Origin: Hyphobacterium indicum
GTDB lineage: Bacteria > Pseudomonadota > Alphaproteobacteria > Caulobacterales > Maricaulaceae
Length of the DNA: 64,000 nucleotides
Direction: 5' to 3'
Assembly (NCBI RefSeq): GCF_003129605.1
Contig: NZ_QBDX01000001.1
Coordinates: forward strand, 496,001 to 560,000
In this document: positions 8,418 through 17,571 of the stretch, piece by piece
Layout of the letters: each line of letters begins with the position of its first letter
How positions within the stretch are numbered: position 1 is the first letter of the stretch
The notes under the pieces: generated by a model
The model's database searches: none
What the model was told of the DNA's origin: nothing
What the model saw: the letters and a program-made list of their open reading frames with translations, nothing else
Position numbers and translations under genes: made by a program

Positions 8418-8612
8418 ACGTCCTCCGCCAGAGATATCACTTTTGTTGTGAGGCGAATGAGCCGGAATGCTGAAAAGCAACACAAATACAAGGTATAAGC
8501 TCCATCAGGAGCAAATTGCAGGCAGCGGGCCCGCGCGTTTTGCCCCGGCAGATTCTGCCCGATACCCGGCATCTTTCCACCACTTCCACTGTTCTGAAGG
8601 GGAGGCGTAGTC

Positions 8613-10751
8613 ATGTCGCTGAGCTCTATTCTCGGGAGCGCCCTGTCGGGACTTCAGGCCAGCCAGATCGGGCTGAGGTCCGCCTCCAACAACGTCGCCA
8701 ATGTCAACACACCGGGCTATGCGCGCACCGAAGCGAATTTTACCACGCGTGTCATTGATGGCCGGGGTTTCGGCGTCAGCGTGACCGGCGTCGTCCGTGT
8801 CGCGGATGCCTTCCTTCAGGCAGCGTCAGTCCGCGCGTCAGCAGAACATTCAGCCGCCGAGATTATCGGCCAGTCCCTCGACCGTTTTCAATCGCAGGTC
8901 GGCACATTTGACGATCAGGGCTCCATCTTCTCGCGGCTCAATCAGGCCTTCTCGTCAATATCGTCCGCAGCGCTGGAGCCCTCGCTCACCGTTTCTCGTA
9001 TGTCCGTCGCTGCGGATCTGCAATCCTTCTTTGAAGAGGGTCGCCGCCTGAACAGTGAATTGCGCGTCTTGCGCCAGGAGGCCGATAGCCGGATTGCCTC
9101 CACCATCAACCGCGTCAATGAACTCACGGCCGAAATCGCAAACCTCAACCGCGAGGTCCAATCCCTGACATCGGCGGCCGCCGACTCGACAGGGGCACAG
9201 AACCGCCAGGCCGAACTGGTCGATGAACTCGCCCAGTATCTCGACATACGGACCACAACAAATGGCGATGGCCGTGTTTTCGTCTCGACCACCGATGGCG
9301 TGGCGCTGGTGGAGAACGGTGCCGCCATATTGCGTTATCCGCCGACAGGCTCGGGAGCCGCCGGCGTTGACTATTCGCGCATCACCATCCAGTCGCCGGG
9401 CGGAACCGGGCAGATGGATTTCAACCCGCATATCCGGTCCGGTGAACTGGCTGCCTTCCTTGAACTCCGGGACAATGAATTGCCGGCGCTCATGGAAGAG
9501 ATTGCCGAGCTGGTATCCACTGCTGCGGACGCGCTCAACAAGGAACATAACGACGCCACAGCCTACCCGCCGCCCACCAGCCTGGAGGGCCGTAATACCG
9601 GTCTTCTGGGTACGGATAATCTCGGTTTCAGCGGTGCCACGACGATTGCGGTGGTGGATAACACCGGCGCAATGGTCAAGCAGATTGATGTCGACTTCGA
9701 CGCAGGAACCCTGAGTGTCGATGGCGGTGCTGCCACGGGTTTCGGCGGAACAACGATTGCCGATTTCACAACAGCGCTCAACACCGCGTTCGGAGCTGAT
9801 GGCTCGGCCAGTTTCGCCGATGGCCGGATGACGGTTTCCGCGACCGGAACCGATGGCATTTCCACGCTGCAGGATTCCAATGCGCCGTCAGACCGGGGTG
9901 GCCGGGGGTTCTCGCATTTCTTTGGGCTCAATGATCTTGTTGAATCCACCCGCCCGCTGTTTTTCCAGAGCGGCGTATCCGGTGCCGATGCGCATGGATT
10001 CACACCGGGACAGACGCTGGACTTCCGCGTCAACAGTGCAAACGGAACGGTCGCCCAGGACATTTCGATCAGCGTCGGCGCTGGCAGCTTCAATGATCTG
10101 CTCAATCAGTTGAACGACCCGGTGGCCGGTCTCGGCCGCTATGCCACCTTCTCCATCAACGGCGCCGGCGAACTGGTCCAGACGCCGGTTCCGGGTTTTG
10201 ACAGCTTCGAGGTCGAGCTGGTTGGCGACAATACCCAGCGCGGAACGACCGCCATCGCTTTCAGTGATCTGTTTGGCCTTGGGCTCTCGGCGCAGGCCGG
10301 ACGAACGGACCTGCCGCAGGTCGCGCCGCGTATCCGCGCCGATTCCTCGCAGCTGGCCATGGCAAAGCTCGATCTCGACGGGGCACCGGCCGTGGGGGAT
10401 ATTGTGGTGACGTCTGGAGATGGCCGCGGCGGTCACGCCCTGCAATCGGCCCTGACCAGCCAGCGCGCCTTCTCCGCCGCTGGCGGCTTTGCGGCCAGCT
10501 CCGGCACGTTGGAAAATTTTGCTGCAAGGGTCGCCGGCGATATCGGTTCGCGGGCCGCGCGCGCTGAACGTTCGGCGCAATCTGCGGAATCCCTGAAATC
10601 CGCGGCTGATCAGAAACGCGCCGATGTCGAAGGTGTCAGCCTCGACGAAGAACTCGCCAACATGACCATTTTCCAGCAATCCTACAACGCGTCCGCGCGG
10701 CTCCTGCAAACGGCAAAAGAGCTGACCGACACGCTGCTGAGCATCATCTAG
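8613..10751 (+). CDS. flgK: Flagellar hook-filament junction protein FlgK (HAP1)
   Basis: FlgK is the first junction protein between hook and filament. The N-terminus (SLSSILGSALSGLQASQIGL, SASNNVANVNTPGYARTEAN) is the rod/hook signature. The helical N-terminal part (RLNSELRVLRQEADSRIAST and following) and the C-terminal coil (SGTLENFAARVAGDIGSRAA; LDEELANMTIFQQSYNASAR) bracket a variable middle. At 712 residues it is on the long side because of that middle. The ATG at 8613 follows GGGGAGG. flgL follows after 10 bases. The gene diverges from fliK, each with its own sigma54-like promoter. Confidence 0.96.
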   Translation: MSLSSILGSALSGLQASQIGLRSASNNVANVNTPGYARTEANFTTRVIDGRGFGVSVTGVVRVADAFLQAASVRASAEHSAAEIIGQSLDRFQSQVGTFDDQGSIFSRLNQAFSSISSAALEPSLTVSRMSVAADLQSFFEEGRRLNSELRVLRQEADSRIASTINRVNELTAEIANLNREVQSLTSAAADSTGAQNRQAELVDELAQYLDIRTTTNGDGRVFVSTTDGVALVENGAAILRYPPTGSGAAGVDYSRITIQSPGGTGQMDFNPHIRSGELAAFLELRDNELPALMEEIAELVSTAADALNKEHNDATAYPPPTSLEGRNTGLLGTDNLGFSGATTIAVVDNTGAMVKQIDVDFDAGTLSVDGGAATGFGGTTIADFTTALNTAFGADGSASFADGRMTVSATGTDGISTLQDSNAPSDRGGRGFSHFFGLNDLVESTRPLFFQSGVSGADAHGFTPGQTLDFRVNSANGTVAQDISISVGAGSFNDLLNQLNDPVAGLGRYATFSINGAGELVQTPVPGFDSFEVELVGDNTQRGTTAIAFSDLFGLGLSAQAGRTDLPQVAPRIRADSSQLAMAKLDLDGAPAVGDIVVTSGDGRGGHALQSALTSQRAFSAAGGFAASSGTLENFAARVAGDIGSRAARAERSAQSAESLKSAADQKRADVEGVSLDEELANMTIFQQSYNASARLLQTAKELTDTLLSII

Positions 10752-10761
10752 GAGAGGTGAG

Positions 10762-11676
10762 ATGACCCGCATCGCAACATCCGCCGCGGCCCAGACCGCG
10801 CTCTTGGATCTGATGAGAGCACAGCGCAATGTCTTCGAGAGCCAGCAGCAACTGGCGACCGGAAAACTCAATCCCGACCTTAAAGGTGCAGGCCACCGTG
10901 CCGAATCCATTTCCGCGGCCTATGGCGCGCGGGACCGTGCGGAATCGTACAAATTCTCCGCCGAACGCGTGGGAAGCCGGATGGAAGTCACAGCCCTTGC
11001 CCTCGACAAGCTGTCAGAGTCGGCAAGCGATCTGCGGGTGGCGATGACCACGATTGATGGCACGCACATCATGAACCAGGCCCGCGAAGCCTTCGAAAAG
11101 TCGCGCAGCGCACTGTCGACCCAATATGCCGGCGGCTATGTCTTCGGCGGCACACGTACGGACACAAATCCGATTGCGGCGGACACGCTTGCCGATCTGG
11201 TTGCTGCGCCCACGGCGGCAGACGTCTTCGTCAATTCCGGCCGCCGCCCGGTGGCGAAGCTGGATGATCAGGTGACGATGGAAGTCGGCCTGCTGGCTGA
11301 CGAGGTCGGGGCCGACCTCATGGCCGCGTTCAAACGCCTGGCCGAGTTCGATGCCGGACCGGATGGTCCGCTTGATGGTCCGCTGACCGATGCCCAGCAG
11401 ACCTATCTGCAGGGCGAAATTGCCAATGTGTTGTCCGCGTTTGACCGGATCAGCGACAGGGTCGGCGAAAACGGGGCCCAGCAATCACGTGTCGAGAACA
11501 TGGTGCGGAGCCAGGGTCAGAAAGCCGACTATCTCACTAGCCTGATCGGCGATCTGGAAGATGCCGACATGGCGGCAGCGGCCACCCGTTTCCAGCAGGC
11601 GCAAACCGCGGTCGATGTCGCCGCCCGCACCTTCTCGACCCTCAGCCAGGTCTCGCTCCTGCCCTTCCTGAGATAG
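10762..11676 (+). CDS. flgL: Flagellar hook-filament junction protein FlgL (HAP3)
   Basis: FlgL is the second junction protein, flagellin-like in both termini. The N-terminus (TRIATSAAAQTALLDLMRAQ, RNVFESQQQLATGKLNPDLK) matches the flagellin/FlgL N domain, and the C-terminus (LIGDLEDADMAAAATRFQQA, followed by QTAVDVAARTFSTLSQVSLL) matches the C domain. The 304-residue length is normal. The ATG has GGAGAGG upstream. It is coupled to flgK and is the last flagellar gene on this side; the following 94 bases are AT-rich and non-coding. Confidence 0.94.
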   Translation: MTRIATSAAAQTALLDLMRAQRNVFESQQQLATGKLNPDLKGAGHRAESISAAYGARDRAESYKFSAERVGSRMEVTALALDKLSESASDLRVAMTTIDGTHIMNQAREAFEKSRSALSTQYAGGYVFGGTRTDTNPIAADTLADLVAAPTAADVFVNSGRRPVAKLDDQVTMEVGLLADEVGADLMAAFKRLAEFDAGPDGPLDGPLTDAQQTYLQGEIANVLSAFDRISDRVGENGAQQSRVENMVRSQGQKADYLTSLIGDLEDADMAAAATRFQQAQTAVDVAARTFSTLSQVSLLPFLR

Positions 11677-11704
11677 CCGCTCTGTAGCTAATCAAATCAT
11701 TGTC

Positions 11705-11756
11705 ATTGGTCACCAATAATCATTCGTATAAATCGCTCTGCACCAAATAATTATTT
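11705..11756. promoter_or_regulatory. AT-rich intergenic stretch with two palindromes
   Basis: ATTGGT-C-ACCAAT (11705-11717) and AAATAATTATTT (11745-11756) are perfect inverted repeats in an AT-rich gap before a small secreted-protein gene. They may be operators or part of the promoter of that gene. No flgL terminator with a T-run was seen. Confidence 0.35.
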
Positions 11757-11770
11757 AGTCAGGTGTGAGC

Positions 11771-12307
11771 ATGCGCAATTTTCTAGCAGTTCTTCTGGTC
11801 GCCTTTTCCGGAGTCGCTTACGCGCAGGACGATGCCGTCGACCGGCATCAGGCGTCGCGGGACTTTTTCGACCATTTCGCGTTTCTGGAAGGCGACTGGC
11901 AGCTTGAGAACTTCATCATGCGCGGCCCGAATAATACCCTTACGCTGGAATTTACGGTCACGGTCGAGCGCATATTCGAGGGCATGGGGCATCAGTCTCA
12001 CTGGGTCCAGAATGATACCGGCGCGTGGATCGGCGACATCATTAACACCTATGATGTCGAGACCAATCTCTATTCTGTCCGCTTTTTCGATGCCCGGGCT
12101 AATCGCTGGGTGGAATCGGCACAGGAAATCACTCTCACTGAAACCGGCTTTGAATCGCAATTTTCCGGCGAGGACCAGCATGGACCCTTCGACTCGCGCA
12201 CCCGTATGGAACGGATTTCCGACGATCACTATCGCCAGACAATCGAACGCCGTTATCCTGGCACGGACTGGTTTGTGACCGACCGCGTGGAAGCCACGCG
12301 CGACTGA
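11771..12307 (+). CDS. Secreted protein, DUF1579-like
   Basis: A 178-residue exported protein of unknown function. The signal peptide is MRNFLAVLLVAFSGVAYA-Q. The mature part, from FFDHFAFLEGDWQLENFIMR, reads as a single beta-rich domain of the DUF1579/lipocalin-like kind found in marine alphaproteobacteria (FLEGDW, FEGMGHQ, FFDARANRW). I chose the ATG at 11771 because AGG lies seven bases upstream; the GTG two codons earlier overlaps that site. A gene of similar design lies at 23768-24367. Its role is unknown; the family assignment is from motif resemblance only. Confidence 0.7.
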   Translation: MRNFLAVLLVAFSGVAYAQDDAVDRHQASRDFFDHFAFLEGDWQLENFIMRGPNNTLTLEFTVTVERIFEGMGHQSHWVQNDTGAWIGDIINTYDVETNLYSVRFFDARANRWVESAQEITLTETGFESQFSGEDQHGPFDSRTRMERISDDHYRQTIERRYPGTDWFVTDRVEATRD

Positions 12308-12389
12308 CCCTTCCTAAACCCGCGCCTTTCGCCTATATCCGCCGTCCCTTTAACGACTGCTTCGGGCCTTGACCCCGTGGGAGACGAGT

Positions 12390-13577
12390 ATGACGACGAC
12401 TTTGACGCGCGCTGGCGATAGCCGCGCCGACACCCTCATTCGTGAATTCGGCCTCGATGGCGACATCTTGGGTCTGGGCGGTAACCCGGCCGATCACCGC
12501 GTGGTCGTGGCCATGTCCGGCGGTGTGGATTCCACGGTTACTGCCACCCTCCTGCACAAGGCGGGATATGACGTGGTGGGCGTGACCCTCCAGCTTTATG
12601 ATCACGGTGCAGCGATCAAGAAGAAGGGCGCGTGCTGTGCCGGGCAGGACATTTATGATGCCCGCCGCGCCGCCGAGGAAATGGGCTTTCCCCACTATGT
12701 GCTCGACTATGAAAGCCGTTTCAGGGAAGCGGTAATGGACGAGTTCGCCGATACCTACCTGGCCGGCTATACGCCCATCCCCTGCGTGCGCTGCAATGAA
12801 CGCGTGAAATTTGCCGACCTCCTGAAGCAGGCCAAGCAACTCGGTGCGGCCTGTATGGCGACAGGGCATTATATCCAGCGCGTTGAAACGCCGGAGGGTC
12901 CGCAATTGCGCCGGGCTGCAGATCCCGGCAAGGATCAATCCTACTTCCTGTTCGCCACAACGGCAGAACAGCTCGATTACCTGCGCTTTCCGCTGGGCGG
13001 TCTGACCAAGGACCAGACCCGGCAACTCGCCGAAGCCTTCGGCCTCGCCATTGCCGACAAGCCGGACAGCCAGGACATCTGCTTTGTGCCGGACGGCAAT
13101 TATGCCGATATCGTCGAAAAGCTGCGCCCCGGTGCCTCCGCCCCCGGCGACATCATCCACATTGATGGGCGCGTGCTGGGCCGCCATGAAGGCGTCCTGC
13201 GCTTCACCGTGGGGCAACGCCGCGGGCTGGGCATTGCCGCGGGCGATCCGCTTTACGTGGTCAGGCTGAACCCGGACGAGCGTCAGGTCATTGTCGGCCC
13301 GCGCGATGCGCTGACGGTAAAGGAAATCAAGCTGCACGAGGTCAACTGGCTCGGCGAGGGCGGTCTTGCCGCCCAGGATGGCGCGCCCATCCTCGTCAAG
13401 GTCCGCTCCACGCGGCCGCCCGTGCCCGCCGTCATGCAGGTTGCGGACGGCAAGACCAGTCTTTTGCTAGACGAAGGCGAGGAAGGCGTCGCCCCCGGAC
13501 AGGCGGCGGTCTTCTATTCACCTGCGGATGCGGGTGATCGCGTGCTCGGAGGTGGCTGGATCACCGGGACGATTTAG
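12390..13577 (+). CDS. mnmA: tRNA-specific 2-thiouridylase MnmA
   Basis: MnmA puts sulphur on U34 of tRNAs for Lys, Glu and Gln, using persulphide sulphur and ATP. The PP-loop SGGVDST is at residues 43-49. The catalytic pair is present: Cys135 in [11 protein letters not shown] and a second Cys in [19 protein letters not shown] and the KDQSYFL motif are intact. The ATG at 12390 (395 residues) follows GGGAGACG; a TTG at 12369 is possible but unneeded. It has an N-terminal extension of about 35 residues before the PP-loop strand, as is common in alphaproteobacterial MnmA. It is convergent with the DUF418 gene across a hairpin. Confidence 0.96.
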   Translation: MTTTLTRAGDSRADTLIREFGLDGDILGLGGNPADHRVVVAMSGGVDSTVTATLLHKAGYDVVGVTLQLYDHGAAIKKKGACCAGQDIYDARRAAEEMGFPHYVLDYESRFREAVMDEFADTYLAGYTPIPCVRCNERVKFADLLKQAKQLGAACMATGHYIQRVETPEGPQLRRAADPGKDQSYFLFATTAEQLDYLRFPLGGLTKDQTRQLAEAFGLAIADKPDSQDICFVPDGNYADIVEKLRPGASAPGDIIHIDGRVLGRHEGVLRFTVGQRRGLGIAAGDPLYVVRLNPDERQVIVGPRDALTVKEIKLHEVNWLGEGGLAAQDGAPILVKVRSTRPPVPAVMQVADGKTSLLLDEGEEGVAPGQAAVFYSPADAGDRVLGGGWITGTI

Positions 13578-13579
13578 TT

Positions 13580-13606
13580 TTTCTCCCCCGTAAAACGGGG
13601 GAGAAA
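13580..13606. terminator. Hairpin between convergent mnmA and DUF418 genes
   Basis: A perfect 12-base stem (TTTCTCCCCCGT / ACGGGGGAGAAA) with a three-base loop fills the gap between two convergent stops. No T-run follows on either strand outside the stem. It probably works as a shared terminator or RNA-stabilising hairpin. Confidence 0.6.
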
Positions 13607-14755
13607 TCAATCCACCAGCCGCCGCATCGCCCATTCCACCGGGCCGCGCGCATGATGGCGCCGCCAGATCGTCGCGAAGATCATCGACGCGATAAAGAAG
13701 GCGATGACGATACCATACAGCCAGAAGATGGATTCCATCTCCTCGGGCAGGAACCATTCAATCCCGGTCACGCCGATGAAGACGTGGGCGAGATAGAGCG
13801 TCAGCGCCATCTGCCCGGCATGGATCACCGGCTGGAACAGGCTGCGCCGCCAGTCCGCTGCACAGATCATCAGCGACAGCGACAGGACGATCATGCCGAC
13901 ACCGAGCCCGAACATCACATAGAGCGGCGTGGGCGGATAGGCTGAAGTGCCGAACAGATCAGCAATATAGTTGAGCGCATAGCCCGGCCCCCAATCCTCG
14001 ACCGGCACCAGCTTGATATAATTGAGGTCCAGCGCCACGAATTTGATCGCCTTGGCCAGCGCGATCAGCGCCACGCCGCCGATCAGCAGCCGCCAGTGAT
14101 TGGCTGGTTTGTGCAGGTCCAGCCGCCCCACCGCCATGCCGGTGAGGAAATAGGCGAACCACGGGAAGACCGGATGATGTCCGGTGAAGAAGACGTCCCG
14201 GACCGCCACCAGCGGATTGTGGAAGCTCGGGCTTTCCCAGTAATCCCAGCCCAGTAGCGGCGGGAAGGCGAGATATTCCGCCACGAAGAGCAGCGGTGTG
14301 ATGATGGCAAAAACGACCAGCCAGCGTGTGCTGAACGTGAAAAGCAGCGCCGCGAGCGCCAGATAGACCCCGTAGAAATGCAGGATGTCATACGGCCATT
14401 GCGCCCGGAAAGAGACGCCGACGATAAAGAGGAAGAGGCCGCGCTTGAGGAGTGACAGGCGCGCCGCCCGCCGGTCGTCCAGGCTGCGGGTCCGGCGCCA
14501 GCGCGCCGTCAGCAGCGCCGTGCCCACTCCGGCGACAAAAACGAAGGTCGCTGCGGCCCGCCCGGAAAACAGGCTGGCCAGCTGGGTCGCCCAGGCCGGA
14601 TCGGTATCGGCATTGTTTATGTAGATGTGGAAATTCACCATCATCATGCCGAGAAAGGCGATGGCGCGGGCAAAATCGATGCCTTCCAGCCTTGCGGCGG
14701 ACGGAGCGGTAATTTCCGAGAGGGACGGGTCGGAGACGATCGTGGTCGTGGCCAT
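13607..14755 (-). CDS. DUF418 family multi-pass membrane protein (YeiB-like)
   Basis: A 382-residue protein with about ten hydrophobic segments. The start (RLEGIDFARAIAFLGMMMVN) and end (RHHARGPVEWAMRRL) match DUF418 proteins, a membrane acyltransferase-like clan of uncertain substrate. Further family features are LFSGRAAATFVFVAGVGTAL near the start and GQMALTLYLAHVFIGV near the end. Its ATG overlaps the stop of the upstream Tat-secreted repeat protein (ATGA), so the two are probably co-translated. That pairing suggests they act together at or outside the membrane, but the reaction is unknown. Confidence 0.85.
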   Translation of the reverse strand: MATTTIVSDPSLSEITAPSAARLEGIDFARAIAFLGMMMVNFHIYINNADTDPAWATQLASLFSGRAAATFVFVAGVGTALLTARWRRTRSLDDRRAARLSLLKRGLFLFIVGVSFRAQWPYDILHFYGVYLALAALLFTFSTRWLVVFAIITPLLFVAEYLAFPPLLGWDYWESPSFHNPLVAVRDVFFTGHHPVFPWFAYFLTGMAVGRLDLHKPANHWRLLIGGVALIALAKAIKFVALDLNYIKLVPVEDWGPGYALNYIADLFGTSAYPPTPLYVMFGLGVGMIVLSLSLMICAADWRRSLFQPVIHAGQMALTLYLAHVFIGVTGIEWFLPEEMESIFWLYGIVIAFFIASMIFATIWRRHHARGPVEWAMRRLVD

Positions 14756-15276
14756 TACCGGTCTCCGTCCGTTTGGGGTTCGGTCTCCGGGCAGGGACGG
14801 CTGGACCCGGCCCTGATCCGGTCACCGCCCTGTCCGCGCCCGATCGGATCCGAGCCGAACCCCGTATCGGTATCTGTCACCCGGACCGGCCCCCGGCCTT
14901 CACCTGCCGGGTCGGCATGGGCACCGCGATCCCGGTCGGTGAAGCTGCGCGGTCCGCGGCCATAACCGGCGCGGTCGGCGCTTTCACCGCTATCCTCATC
15001 GGTCACGCCTGTGCCTTGCCCGTATCCGGCCCGGTCAGCCACCTCGCCGCTATCGCTGTCGGTAATGCCCGTGCCGCGGCCATTGCCGACCGGATCCGCT
15101 TCCGAACCGCCATCTGAGTCGGTCACGCCCGAGCGGCAGGCGGCATATTCCGCGCTCCAGCTGCCATGCTGGGCGTAGGCCCCGTTGATGATCGACGTGG
15201 CACCCGACAGGGCCGCGCCACCCACGACCGTGCGCAGGAATGATCGCCGGCTCGGCCGGCCTTTATGTCTGGACAT
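14755..15276 (-). CDS. Tat-exported protein with five 20-residue Asp/Gly repeats
   Basis: A 173-residue protein of unknown function. The N-terminus is a twin-arginine signal (SRRSFLRTVVGGAALSGATS, ending AYA-Q). From residue about 50 to 151 there are five tandem repeats of about 20 residues following the pattern G-x-T-D-x-D-x-G-x-x-[AS]-D-x-x-G-x-G-[RQ]-G. The TD-D and AD-P/R-G-G spacing looks like a loop-rich, possibly cation-binding surface; this is inference. No enzyme motif is present. The ATG at 15276 follows GGGGA. Its stop overlaps the DUF418 start. Tat export suggests folding before transport. Confidence 0.8.
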   Translation of the reverse strand: MSRHKGRPSRRSFLRTVVGGAALSGATSIINGAYAQHGSWSAEYAACRSGVTDSDGGSEADPVGNGRGTGITDSDSGEVADRAGYGQGTGVTDEDSGESADRAGYGRGPRSFTDRDRGAHADPAGEGRGPVRVTDTDTGFGSDPIGRGQGGDRIRAGSSRPCPETEPQTDGDR

Positions 15277-15482
15277 GAATTTCCCCTGATCCCGGTGTGG
15301 GTTTAGCGGACGCCGATCGTTTGGAAAAGCGGCTTAATTCCGGAGGCTTGGTAAAAATACAGCTTCGGCCTTGTGTGCGCTGCAGCAATTTCACCAGCGC
15401 CAAGGCTTGACGAAATGCGCCGCGCGCCTTTCACATGCGCGCCCAATTCCCATATCATGCTTCCACCCAGGAGTGATTGAAC

Positions 15483-16673
15483 ATGAGTGCCAAGGAAGAT
15501 CCCATTGTCATCGTCGGCATGGCCCGTACCCCGATGGGCGGTCTGCTGGGCGATCTCGCGCCCTTGTCTGCCAACGAGCTCGGCGCCATTGCGGTCAAGG
15601 CCGCGCTGGAAGAAGCCGGTGTCGCCGGTGAAGATGTCGAGATGATCTATATGGGCAATGTTCTGCCTGCAGGTCAGGGTCAGGCGCCGGCGCGCCAGTC
15701 CGCCATCAAGGCCGGCCTGCCCAAATCCGTCGAGGCCACAACGCTCAACAAGATGTGTGGTTCCGGCATGCAGGCCGCGATTATGGGCCGCGCCTCCATC
15801 GCTTCGGGTGATGCCGCCATCATCGTCGCGGGCGGCATGGAATCGATGACCAATGCGCCGCACATGCTGCCCACCCACCGGGCCGGCTTCAAATACGGCC
15901 ATGACACGATCAAGGACCACATGGCGCAGGACGGGCTGGAAGATGCCTATGAAAAGCAGCCCATGGGCGTTTATGCCGACATGATCGCGCAGGAGCACCA
16001 ATTCACCCGCGAACAGCAGGACGCCTATGCGCTGGAAACCCTGGCCCGCGCGCAACGGGCCACCGAAAAGGGTGATTTCAAGCGCGAAATCACGCCGGTG
16101 ACGATCACCACCCGCAAGGGCGATGTCACCGTCGACACAGACGAATTGCCGCGCAAGGCCATGCCGGAGAAAATCCCGAGCCTGCGTCCCGCTTTCACCA
16201 AGGATGGCACCGTAACGGCGGCCAACGCCTCGGCGATCTCCGATGGCGCAGCCGCGCTGGTCATGATGAAGCTGTCAGAAGCCGAACGCCGCGGACTGAA
16301 GCCGCTGGCGAAGATCGTGGCAACAGCCGCGCATGCGCATGAGCCTGCCTATTTCACCACCGCGCCGGTGCCCGCCATGCGCAAGGTGCTCGACAAGGCC
16401 GGTTGGTCGGTCGGCGATGTCGATCTCTGGGAAATCAACGAGGCTTTCGCCGTTGTCCCCATGATCGCCATGAAGGAGCTCGGCCTCAGCCATGACATCG
16501 TCAACGTCAATGGTGGTGCCTGTGCGCTCGGCCACCCGATCGGAGCCTCCGGTGCCCGGATCATGGTGACCCTGCTCGCCGCGCTGGAAAGCCATGGCAA
16601 GAAAAAGGGCGTGGCGTCGCTGTGCATCGGCGGCGGTGAAGCCACGGCGGTGGCACTGGAACGCATGAATTAA
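15483..16673 (+). CDS. Acetyl-CoA C-acetyltransferase (thiolase)
   Basis: Thiolase II condenses two acetyl-CoA to acetoacetyl-CoA, or the reverse. At 396 residues it has normal length. The acyl-accepting Cys92 is in LNKMCGSGMQA. The other catalytic elements are NEAFA, GGACALGHPIGASGARI (His) and the final Cys in SLCIGGGEA. The ATG at 15483 has AGGAG nine bases upstream; a TTG two codons earlier is unlikely. No PHB synthesis genes are adjacent, so it could serve degradation (for example of branched-chain or ketone intermediates) or synthesis. A good terminator follows. Confidence 0.93.
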   Translation: MSAKEDPIVIVGMARTPMGGLLGDLAPLSANELGAIAVKAALEEAGVAGEDVEMIYMGNVLPAGQGQAPARQSAIKAGLPKSVEATTLNKMCGSGMQAAIMGRASIASGDAAIIVAGGMESMTNAPHMLPTHRAGFKYGHDTIKDHMAQDGLEDAYEKQPMGVYADMIAQEHQFTREQQDAYALETLARAQRATEKGDFKREITPVTITTRKGDVTVDTDELPRKAMPEKIPSLRPAFTKDGTVTAANASAISDGAAALVMMKLSEAERRGLKPLAKIVATAAHAHEPAYFTTAPVPAMRKVLDKAGWSVGDVDLWEINEAFAVVPMIAMKELGLSHDIVNVNGGACALGHPIGASGARIMVTLLAALESHGKKKGVASLCIGGGEATAVALERMN

Positions 16674-16699
16674 CGACAGCTGCCCAACGGACTGACAAG

Positions 16700-16727
16700 A
16701 CCCCGGGTCGAAAGGCCCGGGGTTTTT
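16700..16727 (+). terminator. Rho-independent terminator after the thiolase gene
   Basis: An eight-base stem ACCCCGGG / CCCGGGGT with an eight-base loop, followed by a T-run on the plus strand. It lies 27 bases after the stop and directly abuts the stop of the convergent membrane-protein gene. Confidence 0.93.
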
Positions 16728-17423
16728 CTATCCCAGCACGGAGCGAACCAGATCCGCCCAGGCCGCGCTCGGCCCGAAACCGAACAGCAGACCGACCCGC
16801 AACAGGCTCAGACCGAATACGATCAGGGTTGCGGGATGCAAGGCCCGGCGGGATATGAGATCGTAGGCCATGACGGCCAGAAACAATACGATTTGTAAAA
16901 TCAAGCCAATGAATTCATTGGAAAAATAGAATATTCCGATTCGCGCGGTCGCGGGCAGGATCGCATAGACCGTGGCCAGCAGCATCAGCCGCTTGTGGGT
17001 GGCCGGCCGCCCCCGGAAGAGCAGGCCGGCGATATAGATGCCGGCAAATCCCACAATATCCATGAATGGCACGATGACGAATTGTTCCGGACTGCCGAAA
17101 GAATCCACGCCGCGCGCATAGGCATCACCGATGGCAAGAAAGCCGAAGACGATCATGGCCGCCACCAGCGGCAGGCTGAGCAGGCCCATGGCTTTGTGAA
17201 TTCCATAGCGCCCGGCCGGTATCAGGCTGGCCTGGGTGATCAGAAGCAGCATCCAGAGGCTGAAAATCACGCCGTGGATCTGCAGGGCAGGGGATAACAC
17301 GCTCCTGTCCGCATCCGGAAAATAGAAGCTGGGCCCGAACCCGGCCAGTACAAGCCCGGACAGCACCAGCATCATCGCCAGAAAGAAGGGCTCCCCATGC
17401 GCCCTTACACGAACCGCGTTCAT
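16728..17423 (-). CDS. Multi-pass membrane protein of unknown function
   Basis: A 231-residue protein with about seven hydrophobic segments and no soluble domain. It has conserved-looking histidines in or beside helices (LQIHGVIFSLWMLLLIT; GRYGIHKAMGLLSLP; RPATHKRLML), which resembles haem- or metal-binding membrane families such as the DUF2306/cytochrome b561-like group. I cannot assign it firmly. The ATG at 17423 has GGGGAG upstream. The gene stands alone, convergent with the thiolase gene and divergent from the large exported peptidase-like protein. Confidence 0.7.
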   Translation of the reverse strand: MNAVRVRAHGEPFFLAMMLVLSGLVLAGFGPSFYFPDADRSVLSPALQIHGVIFSLWMLLLITQASLIPAGRYGIHKAMGLLSLPLVAAMIVFGFLAIGDAYARGVDSFGSPEQFVIVPFMDIVGFAGIYIAGLLFRGRPATHKRLMLLATVYAILPATARIGIFYFSNEFIGLILQIVLFLAVMAYDLISRRALHPATLIVFGLSLLRVGLLFGFGPSAAWADLVRSVLG

Positions 17424-17571
17424 GAATGTCTCCCCATGTCTTCAGAATGCAATACGAAGCTTGTCGTGTCGAGCGCGGCGTCTGGCGCCGGATTTGGCAA
17501 ATCGCCTGCTAGGAGAAAAGCTGTCTCTCGGCTACTATCGGGCCGCGAAGGTCATGACAGGGGAGATCCTC

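Noticed and set aside
12333-13337. A 334-residue leftward open frame opposite mnmA
   Set aside because: mnmA is certain and this frame is its third-position shadow.
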